Assembly (NCBI GenBank): GCA_963734665.1
Contig: CAVTIR010000016.1
Coordinates: 124,001-188,000, forward strand
Length of the DNA: 64,000 nucleotides
Reading direction: 5' to 3'
From: Trebonia sp963734665
GTDB taxonomy: Bacteria > Actinomycetota > Actinomycetes > Streptosporangiales > Streptosporangiaceae
The position numbers and the translations under genes are program-made. Below are positions 51,063-59,544 of this stretch, piece by piece. The notes below the pieces were generated by a model. That model did no database searches and was not told where the DNA came from. It saw only the letters and a list, made by a program, of their open reading frames with translations. Within the stretch, counting starts at the first letter, position 1, and the number at the start of each line of letters is the position of its first letter.

Positions 51063-51706
51063 TTACGGCTTTGAGACTTGAGAGTCAGCCGTCTCCGCTC
51101 GGTGGATGAGCGCGGCCAGCTCGCCAATGCTGATCCCTCCGAGGACCATGCCGACGACGTGTCCGGTCTTGTCGATGACCACTGTTGTCGGGGTGGCGCT
51201 GACCGGGACGGCTTGGGAGAACTGCTGGACGACGGAGTAACTGGGGTCGTTGATGCTTGGGTAGCTGATGCTCTCGCGCTGGATGAATGACAGGGCGTTG
51301 GTCACCGTGTCGCCCACGTCGTCGCCGAGGAAGCCTACGCCCTGCGGGTGGTACTGCTGATAGGCAACCTCAAGGGTGGGAGCCTCGGCTATGCAGGGCG
51401 CGCACAACGACCACCAGAAGTTGAGTACCAGGATCTTGCCCCGGTAGTCATCTTGATCGGGGTGCCGGTCAGCGAGGTTGCGGTTATGTCGGGGACTAGC
51501 GGCTGGTGGCCTGCGGTGTACTCGACGGTGTTGCCGTTGACTGCGCGGCTCGCGGTATTGCTGCTTGTGGTGAAGTGGTCGACTGCCAGCACGCCGCCAG
51601 CCAGCACCACGGCGGCGGCCGTCACGGTAACGACCGACCGTCGTCTGATCCTCCACGGGCTGCGGGCGGCCTGGCCTTCGTCCCCGCCGGTTCTCTGCGC
51701 CGCCAT
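51063..51706 (-). pseudogene. TlpA/ResA-like thioredoxin-fold protein with a frameshift
   Basis: The start at 51706 gives a membrane-anchored N-terminus (SVVTVTAAAVVLAGGVLAV) followed by ITATSLTGTPIKM. The frame then shifts by one base near 51455 and continues DYRGKILVLNFWWSLCAPCI, with active site C-A-P-C, and TTVVIDKTGHVVGMVLG to the TAA at 51063. Together this is a complete ResA/TlpA-type disulfide reductase. Either a broken gene or a sequencing indel. Confidence 0.75.
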
Positions 51707-52474
51707 GAGGTCGCCTCGCCTTCTTGGGGAGCGTTACTATCGCCGGTAGTAGTCGGCAGAGCTGAGACTACTCGTGTGGCGGAAACCTGGCGCCGCGCGG
51801 CCTAACCTACTCCGTGCAAGACTGAGCGCTCTCTATGAACGACCCCAGACGGCGCGCTCTCTATGGTCGGCCGCCGCTCGCCGACCCCGACGGCGCGCGG
51901 TGGCGCGGTCGAGCGGTGGCAACCGAGCGCGGCGAACCTACCGGGGGAACGCTATGGCTGGGGGAACGTCCGGCCGTACGCCGAACGCATGGAGCGCCGA
52001 ACGGGCGGCGCGGTGGTGTTCAGGGACGCATGGATGGGTGAACGCTTAGGCCGCTTCCGGCGAAACGAGCGACACGGTCCTGGTCGCTGCAGTCGGCATC
52101 CGCCCTGACCAGCTCATCGTCCGCAAGGTCGCGGACTGGGACGCCTACGATCTTGACGCCACCACAAGCCATCCGCTTAGCGAACTGCCCCTGTAGTGCG
52201 AGGACCCGGTCACGGTTAGCCCGAATAGCTACCAGCACAGAGACGGACTGGCCCGCTTCGCTCCAAAGCCGACGCCTTCATGAAATAGGGACCGGACCCC
52301 AGTAGGGCGGTCCACCTTGGACCCGTGGCGCTTGCCCCGCACCCCGGCGGATGGGCCGACGGTGACGGGATGACCAGCCGGGCGAGGCCCGCGGCAGCGC
52401 GCTTTGGGCTTTATTGTGCGGACGAACGGTCGCGCTCGGGAAGGTCCGTTATCCGATGCGGCGCGTCTGTCCGG
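51707..52474 (+). other. Decayed stretch without an assignable gene
   Basis: Short coding-like pieces only. The clearest is an open piece at 52050-52196 on the plus strand, SDTVLVAAVGIRPDQLIVRK then ADWDAYDLDATTSHPL and a TAG, with no start and no recognised family. An Arg-rich plus-strand frame at 51835-52041 is not convincing. Confidence 0.4.
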
Positions 52475-52654
52475 TCACCAGAGGTCGCCTCCGGTCAGGA
52501 CGTAAACGAAGGGGATCAGCGGGATCAGCCCGAAGATGGCCCACGCGATCTTGCTGCCTGTCCTCAGGTCAGTACGCGATGCCAGGTCGATCCACATGAG
52601 CACTACTGCCACCGGGTGGAGAAAACACAACAGCAGTTCGACCAGCTTCTTCAT
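52475..52654 (-). CDS. Small two-helix membrane protein (PLDc_N-like)
   Basis: 59 residues from the ATG at 52654 with GGGAG 8 nt upstream. It reads MKKLVELLLCFLHPVAVVLM ... SKIAWAIFGLIPLIPFVYVL ... GDLW, two membrane helices joined by a short charged loop with a TDLRTGSK-like turn, as in PLDc_N-type (cardiolipin synthase N-terminal) small proteins. Confidence 0.6.
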   Translation of the reverse strand: MKKLVELLLCFLHPVAVVLMWIDLASRTDLRTGSKIAWAIFGLIPLIPFVYVLTGGDLW

Positions 52655-52668
52655 GGCACTCCCAAGGC

Positions 52669-52690
52669 AGATTTACGACAGATTTACGAC
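52669..52690 (+). repeat. Tandem 11-bp duplication AGATTTACGAC
   Basis: Two exact adjacent copies upstream of the small membrane protein gene, within its likely promoter. On the minus strand they read GTCGTAAATCT twice. Confidence 0.5.
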
Positions 52691-52949
52691 AGGCCCCTAC
52701 CCTGCCCGGGTGCAGCGGCCGCAAACGGGTACCGTGCGACCATCAAGCTGATGTGCGCTCAGCTCAGCGTACGAGCCGGGCACTCGGTTGGCTGCCGGCT
52801 CGGTTCGTGGAGCAAGTTGCTCAGGGCAGGACGTTCCAGGTGACTTCGCCGGCGATCGACCACTGGCCGTCGGGCCACCGCCAGGTAATCCCGTGGGATG
52901 CGCCTGGCGGATGGTTGGACCTTGGTAAGAGCCCGGTCAAAATGGGTTG

Positions 52950-53867
52950 ATGGATACACACGAAGCCGAAGCCGAAGCCAACGTCACCGCCGCTCGGCTC
53001 TGGGCTGAGCTTGACGAGCCGTGGCGGGAGGCGTTCCGGCAGGCATGGGAGGCGGTGCGGGGCGGGAACATCGGGGTCGGGGCCTGTGCCTCGACACCCG
53101 AAGGGGAGATTATCCACGCGTCACGCAACCGGGTGAACGACCAGGACGGGCCGCACGGGGAGGTCTTCGGCTCGTCGCTCGCCCATGCGGAGATGAACGT
53201 GCTCGCGCGTCTGGAGTTCCGCCGGTACCGGAAGCTAGTACTCACTACGACCCTCCAGCCGTGCCTGCAGTGCTCGGGTGCCATCAGGCTCGCGCGAATC
53301 GGGACCGTCCGGTTCGCCGGGCATGACGTGTACTGGGATGGTTACCACGACTTCGTCAAGCTCGCTGAGCGTGAGGGGCGGCGCGGCAAGCTGACCAGGA
53401 TCGGACCCCGTGACGACGAGTTGGGCGTTTTCGGGCTCCTGATCTCCCGCTTCCGCTTGGGCAATCCCCGGCTCGCCGACGGCTTCGACGCCGTGCTGCG
53501 GGCGATTGGCGAGGGGCCGGTGCTCGACGTCGCGTACGAGCTGGAAGACGGCGGAGAACTGGAGACCCTGACAAAGATGGAAGTCGACCAGGTGCTCGCG
53601 GCCGTGTGGCCCCGCCTCCAGAGGCTGCGCCAAGCGACGGCCCCGGCCAAGGCCTTAGGCCTGGCCCCCGGCCCCGGCCCAGATCCCGAGGCTAGCTCGC
53701 GGATTCCCACTCTTCGGGCAGGCGGGCCAGCGGGACGCCGGGGCGAGCCAGGGCCGGATAGTCCGGAACGATCGCTTCCGGCCAGCGCTCGGAGAGATGC
53801 GCGTGCATCGCCTCGGCCAGTGCGCCGAGGCGGGGCAGCACGCCGGAGTGCGCACCCGCGTCGGTGA
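52950..53867 (+). CDS. Cytidine/deoxycytidylate deaminase-like zinc enzyme
   Basis: 305 residues from the ATG at 52950. Zinc motifs HAEMNVLA and TLQPCLQCSGAIRLARIG, with VGACASTPEGEIIHASRNRV before, mark a nucleoside deaminase fold over residues 20-130. The next 100 residues are an unfamiliar helical domain. The last 60 residues are low-complexity Arg/Pro/Gly and run antisense over the 3' end of the phosphotransferase gene. A stop may have been lost, since the sequence up to about 53690 looks more protein-like. Substrate unknown. Confidence 0.85.
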   Translation: MDTHEAEAEANVTAARLWAELDEPWREAFRQAWEAVRGGNIGVGACASTPEGEIIHASRNRVNDQDGPHGEVFGSSLAHAEMNVLARLEFRRYRKLVLTTTLQPCLQCSGAIRLARIGTVRFAGHDVYWDGYHDFVKLAEREGRRGKLTRIGPRDDELGVFGLLISRFRLGNPRLADGFDAVLRAIGEGPVLDVAYELEDGGELETLTKMEVDQVLAAVWPRLQRLRQATAPAKALGLAPGPGPDPEASSRIPTLRAGGPAGRRGEPGPDSPERSLPASARRDARASPRPVRRGGAARRSAHPRR

Positions 53868-54855
53868 AGCTTTGCAGCCAGGTCAGCGCGCGCGGCCGTG
53901 CGGTCGTCGTTCCCCAGTCCCTGTCCTCTTGAAGAGTCCTGCCCAAGGCCGGGCCGCGCGCCACGACCCAGCTCCCGAGCGCTGCCGTCAAGGCGACGTC
54001 CCAGTCCGCGCCGAGTGTGACGCCGGCGCTTGTCACCTGGTCGCGGTACGCCTGGAGGGCAGGATCGGCCACCTCGGCGGGCAGGGACGCGAAGCACCAG
54101 CAACTGGGGAACGGCGCGAGCAGGTAGGCGGCGTCGAGCGCGACGGGGCCCCAGCCAGAGGTCTCGAAGTCGAAGAGCCGGCAGTCGCCACCGCTGATGT
54201 ACGTATTGTCCGGGCACGCGTCGCTGTGCACGAAGCCGGTGTAGACATCGCCAGGGCCGCGCAGTAGCTCAAGCAGCGAGTCGATCTCGGCCGCAACACC
54301 AGCCAACACAACGGACAGGCCCAGCTGCTCCGCGACATGGAGAAACGGCCTCTTGCCACGAGCGATGGCGGCGATCCAGTGCGGCTCAGGCACGCCGGCA
54401 GAACCGGCAGGACCGGAGCCGGCAAGCGAAGCGAACAAGCGCCCCCGGCCGAACGACCACCCGTGCATAGCGCCGAGCGCGCGGCCGTACGCGACCAAGT
54501 CAGCACGGGCGCGCACCGGGTCAGGAGCGAGCAGCGAGTGCGCGAGGGAGGAGGCTGGCCCCAGGTCCTCCATGATCAGGATGTCAGCGTCCGCGCCGAG
54601 CAGTCGCGGGGCGACGGGCGTTTCCATGCCGTTAAGGAAGGAAAGCGCGGCGACCTCGGCGGGGAACCCCCGGAGCGGTGCCCGGGAATCCGCGTCCCTG
54701 CCTCGCTTCAGCACGACCGAACGGCCGTCCGCGAGGCTCAGCCGCAGGATGTTACTCCGGTCCCAGATCTGCTCCGCCGAGCGCACCTCCACGCCTGGCC
54801 CCCAGGCGGCGGCGAGCAGGGCTTCGGCCGCGCGGGTCTCCTGGGCAGAGAGCAT
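53692..54855 (-). CDS. Aminoglycoside phosphotransferase (APH)-family kinase
   Basis: 387 residues from the ATG at 54855; a longer start at 54921 is possible. Kinase-like fold: VVLKRG (Lys), LIMEDLGP hinge, Brenner motif FVHSDACPDNTYISG, and metal-binding RLFDFETSGWG. The Asp of HSD and the DFE motif are intact. Such proteins phosphorylate small molecules, not only aminoglycosides. Its 3' end overlaps the deaminase gene by about 175 bp in antiparallel orientation. Confidence 0.88.
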   Translation of the reverse strand: MLSAQETRAAEALLAAAWGPGVEVRSAEQIWDRSNILRLSLADGRSVVLKRGRDADSRAPLRGFPAEVAALSFLNGMETPVAPRLLGADADILIMEDLGPASSLAHSLLAPDPVRARADLVAYGRALGAMHGWSFGRGRLFASLAGSGPAGSAGVPEPHWIAAIARGKRPFLHVAEQLGLSVVLAGVAAEIDSLLELLRGPGDVYTGFVHSDACPDNTYISGGDCRLFDFETSGWGPVALDAAYLLAPFPSCWCFASLPAEVADPALQAYRDQVTSAGVTLGADWDVALTAALGSWVVARGPALGRTLQEDRDWGTTTARPRALTWLQSFTDAGAHSGVLPRLGALAEAMHAHLSERWPEAIVPDYPALARPGVPLARLPEEWESAS

Positions 54856-54922
54856 AGGTACGACCGTACAGGCGACAGGGCCGCACTGGGAAAGGGATAA
54901 AAGCCTGCCGGGCGGTGGCAAT

Positions 54923-55255
54923 CTAGCTCGCCCCCAGTGCCGGGTTCAGTCGCGTTATCGCGGCGCGCGCGTTCGCCTGGAGCCTCGCCGCCTCGGCGGC
55001 GAGGCGGCGCGCGCCTTCCGGGGTGAGCCGGTAGTAACGCCGCAGGCGGTTGTCCACGATCTCCTCCCGGTCCACGTCGACCAGTCCGTCCGCCTTGAGG
55101 CGGTCCAGGGCCGTGTAGAGGGTGCCGGCCCGGAGCTTGACCCGCCCGTCGGAGATGTCCATGACCTCGCTGATGATCCCGTAGCCGTGCCGGCTGCCAT
55201 CGGCCAGAGCGGTGAGTATCAGGAAGGTCGCCTCCTGCATCGGACGGATAGCCAT
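54923..55255 (-). CDS. PadR-family transcriptional regulator
   Basis: 110 residues: RPMQEATFLILTALADGSRHGYGIISEV, then RAGTLYTALDRLKADGLVDV and RRYYRLTPEGARRLAAEAARL. Complete PadR winged helix with a short dimerisation helix. A palindromic TATA-type site lies just upstream. It precedes the phosphotransferase gene in the same direction. Confidence 0.92.
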   Translation of the reverse strand: MAIRPMQEATFLILTALADGSRHGYGIISEVMDISDGRVKLRAGTLYTALDRLKADGLVDVDREEIVDNRLRRYYRLTPEGARRLAAEAARLQANARAAITRLNPALGAS

Positions 55256-55264
55256 AAGAGGGGT

Positions 55265-55285
55265 ATATATCGTTCATCGGTATAT
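55265..55285. promoter_or_regulatory. PadR-type palindrome upstream of padR
   Basis: ATATATCG-TTCAT-CGGTATAT: 8-bp arms with one mismatch, 9 bp before the PadR ATG. AT-rich palindromes of this kind are typical PadR autoregulatory sites. Confidence 0.45.
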
Positions 55286-55410
55286 GGCAAGGTCACGGAA
55301 ATAAGGGCCGGTTAGCGTAGTCTGATCACAGTTGTCTACGATTGCCCGGAACGCACCAGGCACACGCGTCACTGAAAGACACTGAAGCACAGGAGTAAGG
55401 AGCTCGTCGT

Positions 55411-56538
55411 ATGGCTGACAATGCCCGCCCGCCCTTCCGCGCCGATCACGTCGGCAGCCTCCTGCGGCCCAAGGAGGTGCTCCAGGCCCGCGACGAGTTC
55501 GCCAAGGGACAGATCACCGCCGCGGAGCTGACGCAGGTCGAGGATGTCGCCATCCGCGAGAACATCCGCATGCAGGGCGAGGTCGGCCTGAAGTCGGCGA
55601 CCGACGGCGAGCTGCGCCGCCAGTCGTGGCACATGGACTTCATTTACCAGCTCGGCGGCATCCAGCCGGTGAACGACGACCTCGTCCGGGTGGCGTTCCA
55701 CAACAAGGACAAGACCTACGAGTACGCTCCGCCGTCGGCACACGTGACCGCGCCGGTCTCACTGCCCAACACGATCTTCGCCGACGCGTTCACGTTCGTG
55801 CGGGACAACGCTTCGGCGGGCCAGACGCCGAAGCTGACGATCCCGTCGCCGTCGATGGTGCACTACCGGGGCGGCCGGGAGGCCATCGCCAAGGACGTGT
55901 ACCCCGACCTGGCGCAGTTCTGGGACGACCTCGCCGCCGCCTACGGCCAGGAAGTAAGCCGGCTGTATGACCTCGGCTGCCGTTACCTGCAGCTTGACGA
56001 CACCAGCCTGGCCTACGTCAACGACCCGGCGCAGCGCGAGCACGTCAAGGAGATCGGCGGCGACCCGCTGCACCAGCACGAGACCTACATCGCCACGATC
56101 AACAAGGCCCTGGCGAACCGCCCGGCCGACCTGACGGTCACTACGCACATGTGCCGCGGCAATAACCAGTCCATGTGGGCGGCCGAGGGCGGCTACGACT
56201 TCGTGGCCGACACCCTGTTCAACAAGCTCGACGTGGACGGCTTCTTCTGCGAGTGGGACGACGACCGCTCCGGCGGCTTCGAGCCGCTGCGCTACCTGCC
56301 CAAGGGCAAGCGGGTCGTCCTCGGCGTCGTCACCAGCAAGCGTGGCGAGCTCGAGTCCAAGGACTTCATCAAGCGCCGCGTCGAGGAAGCCGCCAAGTAC
56401 ACCGACATCGACCAGCTCTGCCTGTCCGCCCAGTGCGGCTTCTCCAGCACCAGCGAGGGCAACGACCTCACCGAGCAGCAGCAGTGGGACAAGCTCCGCC
56501 TGATCGTGGAAGTGGCCCAGGAGATCTGGGGCGAGTAA
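55411..56538 (+). CDS. MetE-like cobalamin-independent methionine synthase family protein (YxjG/YxjH type)
   Basis: 375 residues of the catalytic barrel only, without the N-terminal half of MetE. DHVGSLLRPKEVLQARDEF, ATDGELRRQSWHMDF, and YLQLDDTSLAYV are typical. Zinc ligands are present: TTHMCRGN (His and Cys), CEWDD (Glu), and SAQCGFSS (Cys). Substrate may be a small methyl donor rather than methyltetrahydrofolate. Convergent with an amidohydrolase gene, with a long hairpin between. Confidence 0.92.
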   Translation: MADNARPPFRADHVGSLLRPKEVLQARDEFAKGQITAAELTQVEDVAIRENIRMQGEVGLKSATDGELRRQSWHMDFIYQLGGIQPVNDDLVRVAFHNKDKTYEYAPPSAHVTAPVSLPNTIFADAFTFVRDNASAGQTPKLTIPSPSMVHYRGGREAIAKDVYPDLAQFWDDLAAAYGQEVSRLYDLGCRYLQLDDTSLAYVNDPAQREHVKEIGGDPLHQHETYIATINKALANRPADLTVTTHMCRGNNQSMWAAEGGYDFVADTLFNKLDVDGFFCEWDDDRSGGFEPLRYLPKGKRVVLGVVTSKRGELESKDFIKRRVEEAAKYTDIDQLCLSAQCGFSSTSEGNDLTEQQQWDKLRLIVEVAQEIWGE

Positions 56539-56674
56539 CACCAGAGCGTCCAACGCCCCGCGCCAGCCCGGACGCAGCAATGTGTGGGCGAGCGCGGGGC
56601 GTTAGCCATTTGACGTGCGGAAGGCCCCCGGGCGGGTTTGAAGCTCATAGCAACCTGCAGACAGAAAAGGGGGC

Positions 56675-56730
56675 GCCGGAGAGATTTCTGTCGGCCTTCC
56701 GAAGGAGCGCCGACAGAAATCTTCCCCGGC
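56675..56730. terminator. Long bidirectional hairpin between convergent genes
   Basis: GATTTCTGTCGGC and GCCGACAGAAATC (13-bp perfect arms) with outer GCCGG/CCGGC arms extend the stem to about 20 bp. A 13-nt loop. It ends both the MetE-like gene and the amidohydrolase gene. Confidence 0.65.
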
Positions 56731-56748
56731 GGCCCCTGGGCCGCCTAT

Positions 56749-56808
56749 CAGGTTTTGATTTTGACTTTCAGGTTTTGACTTTGACGTTCAGGTTTTGATT
56801 TGACTTCG
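56749..56808. repeat. Three tandem copies of a 20-bp unit
   Basis: CAGGTTTTGATTTTGACTTT, CAGGTTTTGACTTTGACGTT, and a third imperfect copy. It is purine/pyrimidine skewed and T-rich, unlike its surroundings. The repeats encode the last residues of the amidohydrolase reading frame (KSNQNLNVKVKT). Confidence 0.75.
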
Positions 56809-58315
56809 AAGTGCTTAAGAACTTTGAAGAAGTCGAAACCGGGACTACTAGGCGTCTTCTCTCGGTCCAGACCGCGTCGGATTCCTTCCAGGCGGAGACG
56901 TCGTCCCGGTAGGTGTACGGGTTGTTGAGGGTCTCGTGCTCAGCGATCTCCGGGTGCATGCCCTTCTCCCACTCCTCCGGGCCGTGCTCCCTCTTGAGGT
57001 AGTCGATCGTGGACTCGATCGCCGCCTTGGCGTTGGCCAGGTCAACGCCGACGAGCTTGTGCTCGTGCTTGACGACCTTGCCGTTCACGACCACCGTGTG
57101 CACGTCGCCGCGGTTGGCCTGGTAGACGACATGGCCGTAGGGGTGCAGTACGGGGAAGCTGACCGGCGAGTTGTCGTTCTTGATCAGCACGAGGTCGGCC
57201 TTCTTGCCGACTTCGACGGAACCGATCACCGAGTCGAGGCCGAGAGCCTTCGCGCCGCCGCGGGTGCCGTAGTCGACGACATCCTCGGCGCGCAGGAGGT
57301 GGTTGGTGACCGTCTCGTCCCGCGCGTGCGCCTCGTCGTGCTCCTTCGCCCGGTCGGCGTTGAGCGTTGCCCGCATCGCGCTCAAGATGTCGCCGCTCCA
57401 CCAGACGCTGGTGTCCTGCGAGAGCGAGACGGGGATGCCGTACTTGCGCAGCCGCCAGGTCGGGGAGTAGCCCTGCCCGGCGTTGCACTCGCTTTCCGTG
57501 GAGACCGAAGCGAACCCGCCGGTCGCCGCGATCTTGTGGTAGCTATCGGGGGAGAGCGTCGCCGCGTGCACGTACATGGTGCCGGGGGTCATGAACCCGC
57601 CCTCGTACATCTGGTTGATGCCGGCGTCGCCGGTCACCTTCCACACGCCGGCGTGGGTGGTCACGGAGACGCCGAGGTCACGGGCGACGTCGAAGGCGGC
57701 CTTCTCCGGGAAGCCCTCGATGCCGGGCAGGTCGAAGGCGAGCTGGAAGGTCAGCATGTCGCCCTTGCCGTCGAACCGGCGGGTGTAGAAGTCGCGGAAC
57801 TCCGGCGTGGTGGCCCACTCCCACGCGCCCTGGAAGATGTTGCCGTAGGCGAGGACGAACCGGCCGGGCACCTCTTCGAGCGCGTCAGTCGCGGCCTCGG
57901 CGTGGTCGGTGGTCCGCAGGCCGTGCGACCAGTCCACCGTGGTAGTCACGCCGGAGTCGATCGACTCGATCGCGGCGAGCAGGTTGCCCGCGTAGACGTC
58001 CTGGGGACGGAAGATCTTGCCCCACTGCAGGTAGTAGTAGACGAAGTACTGGGTGAGCGTCCAGTCGGCGCCGTACCCGCGCATGGCGGTCTGCCACATG
58101 TGCCGGTGGGTGTCGACCATGCCAGGCATGACGATGCCGCCGGCCGCGTCGATCTCTGCGGTGCCCTCGGGAACCTCAAGGTTCGGGCCGACCGCGGCGA
58201 TCGTCTCCCCGGAGACGAGAACATCAGCGTTGCTCAGGACCGTGTGCGCGTCGTCCATCGTCAGCACGGTCGCGTTCCGGAACACAACCGGCTGGCCCGG
58301 CTGCGGTGCAGTCAT
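56768..58315 (-). CDS. Amidohydrolase (atrazine/TrzN/8-oxoguanine deaminase-like)
   Basis: 515 residues. The metal motif VDTHRHMWQTAMRG (HxH), VTTHAGVW, YVHAATLS, and SQDTSVWWSGD (Asp) identify a cyclic-amidine hydrolase-like deaminase. The normal protein end is near DAVWTERR (about residue 490). The following 25 residues come from the tandem repeats, so the original stop has probably been replaced. Divergent from the IclR regulator with IclR-like palindromes between. It may act on an N-heterocyclic or aminated aromatic substrate. Confidence 0.9.
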   Translation of the reverse strand: MTAPQPGQPVVFRNATVLTMDDAHTVLSNADVLVSGETIAAVGPNLEVPEGTAEIDAAGGIVMPGMVDTHRHMWQTAMRGYGADWTLTQYFVYYYLQWGKIFRPQDVYAGNLLAAIESIDSGVTTTVDWSHGLRTTDHAEAATDALEEVPGRFVLAYGNIFQGAWEWATTPEFRDFYTRRFDGKGDMLTFQLAFDLPGIEGFPEKAAFDVARDLGVSVTTHAGVWKVTGDAGINQMYEGGFMTPGTMYVHAATLSPDSYHKIAATGGFASVSTESECNAGQGYSPTWRLRKYGIPVSLSQDTSVWWSGDILSAMRATLNADRAKEHDEAHARDETVTNHLLRAEDVVDYGTRGGAKALGLDSVIGSVEVGKKADLVLIKNDNSPVSFPVLHPYGHVVYQANRGDVHTVVVNGKVVKHEHKLVGVDLANAKAAIESTIDYLKREHGPEEWEKGMHPEIAEHETLNNPYTYRDDVSAWKESDAVWTERRRLVVPVSTSSKFLSTSKSNQNLNVKVKT

Positions 58316-58357
58316 GAGGGAACCTCCACGGTGAGGCGCTAGTCATAAGCGCAGATA

Positions 58358-58371
58358 CGGACGGTCGTCCG
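58358..58371. promoter_or_regulatory. Palindrome CGGACGGTCGTCCG, copy 1
   Basis: Located 43 bp upstream of the amidohydrolase start. Identical 14 bp recur at 59470-59483 before the CoA-transferase gene. Candidate IclR operator. Confidence 0.55.
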
Positions 58372-58465
58372 ATAGTCGGTCAGCAGAAACCTGATCGAAC
58401 ACTGTCGCGTTGGTCGCCCGGTTGTCAAGAGTCCCGAACCACCTGGCTTGATTGGCGCAAACGCC

Positions 58466-58490
58466 CAGGTGTCCGCACTGCGGACACCTG
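58466..58490. promoter_or_regulatory. Large palindrome upstream of the IclR gene
   Basis: CAGGTGTCCGC-ACT-GCGGACACCTG: perfect 11-bp arms, 75 bp before the IclR start. It shares the GTCCG/CGGAC halves with the 14-bp copies on either side. Confidence 0.6.
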
Positions 58491-58564
58491 AGAAGGAACA
58501 CGCTAGAGTGCGGGCAGGCTGTCTGAGAGACTGTCCGACATGCGTTTGCTTCGGGAGGTTAACT

Positions 58565-59417
58565 GTGGCTCGTCGGGATGACAGCCCGGACTTCATCGAG
58601 GCGATCGCCCGCGGTCTCGACGTGATCCGGGCCTTCAGGCCGGGCCAGCCGGTCATGTCCCTCGCGGCCGTGGCCGCCGCGAGCAAGTTGCCGCGGCCGA
58701 CGGCCCGCAGGATCCTGCTGACGCTTGAGCAACTCGGCTACGTCAGGCAGGCGGAGGCAAGCGGCTACGAGCTCACCCCCCGGGTGCTCGACTTGGGCAT
58801 GTCGTATGTGCTCTCGCGGGGCCTGTGGGAGATCGCCCGGCCGCACATGGAGGCGCTCGTCGCGCGCACCAGGGAGTCCACGTCGATCGCCCAGCTCGAC
58901 GGGTCTGAACATCGTCTACGTGGCGCGGGTCGCCGTCCCGAAGATCGTGACGCTGTCTGTGACAATAGGGACACGCTTTCCCGCGATGCCGACCTCCCTC
59001 GGCAAGGTACTGCTTGCCGCGCTGCCCCTAGCCGAGGCCGAACGGGTGCTTGCCGAGTCGTCCAGGTCCGGCATTACCCCGCCCTGGCAGCCGGACGCCG
59101 CCGAACGCGCCGCGGCGCTTCGCGAGGTGCGGGCGCGCGGCTGGGCTCTCACCGACGAGCAACTCGCCCCCGGCATCCGGTCGGTCGCGGTCCCGCTGCG
59201 CGACGGCGACGGCAAGGTGATCGCCGCGCTCAACGTCAACTCACATGCCGCCGAGACGTCGCTCGACAAGCTAATCGGCCAGCATCTTCCGCTGCTGATC
59301 CAGGCGGCCGGCGCGATCAGCGCCGACTGGGCGGCGTGCCAGGCGGTACCCCAGGTTACGCTGACGGTCAGCGGTACCGCTGGTAGCGGGCCTGCGCCTG
59401 CCAGTGAGCCGTCTTGA
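58565..59417 (+). pseudogene. IclR-family regulator with an internal frameshift
   Basis: GTG 58565 has GGGAGG upstream. The HTH half is FIEAIARGLDVIRAFRPGQPVMSLAAVAAASKLPRPTARRILLTLEQLGYV. The effector domain begins ESTSIAQLDG but continues only in the next frame as LNIVYVARVAVPKIVTLSVT ... FPAMPTSLGKVLLAA. A single extra base near 58902 explains the break. Members of this PcaR/PobR type control aromatic catabolism. If the indel is real, the regulon has lost its control protein; a sequencing error is possible. Confidence 0.85.
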
Positions 59418-59469
59418 CAGGTGTTCGCGATGCCAAAGATACTCGGCAGACGGACAGATGTCCGAGATG

Positions 59470-59483
59470 CGGACGGTCGTCCG
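59470..59483. promoter_or_regulatory. Palindrome CGGACGGTCGTCCG, copy 2
   Basis: Identical to 58358-58371, 62 bp before the GTG of the CoA-transferase gene. Further GTCCG/CGGAC halves flank it. Confidence 0.55.
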
Positions 59484-59544
59484 GACGGAAGGTAGCTATG
59501 CGCAGTGCATGTCGAGCGGGGGGCACAGTGAGGGGAATCACCAA

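Noticed and set aside
51835..52041. Plus-strand 68-codon frame beginning MNDPRRRALYGRPPLADPD
   Set aside because: Arg/Gly-rich, no ribosome site, and adjacent frames are equally open; not distinguishable from noise.
56675..56730. A third copy of the double-hairpin repeat
   Set aside because: It is a long stem as well, but its loop lacks GCGGTTTTTGC and the GGGGGGTACGGGGG flank is absent.
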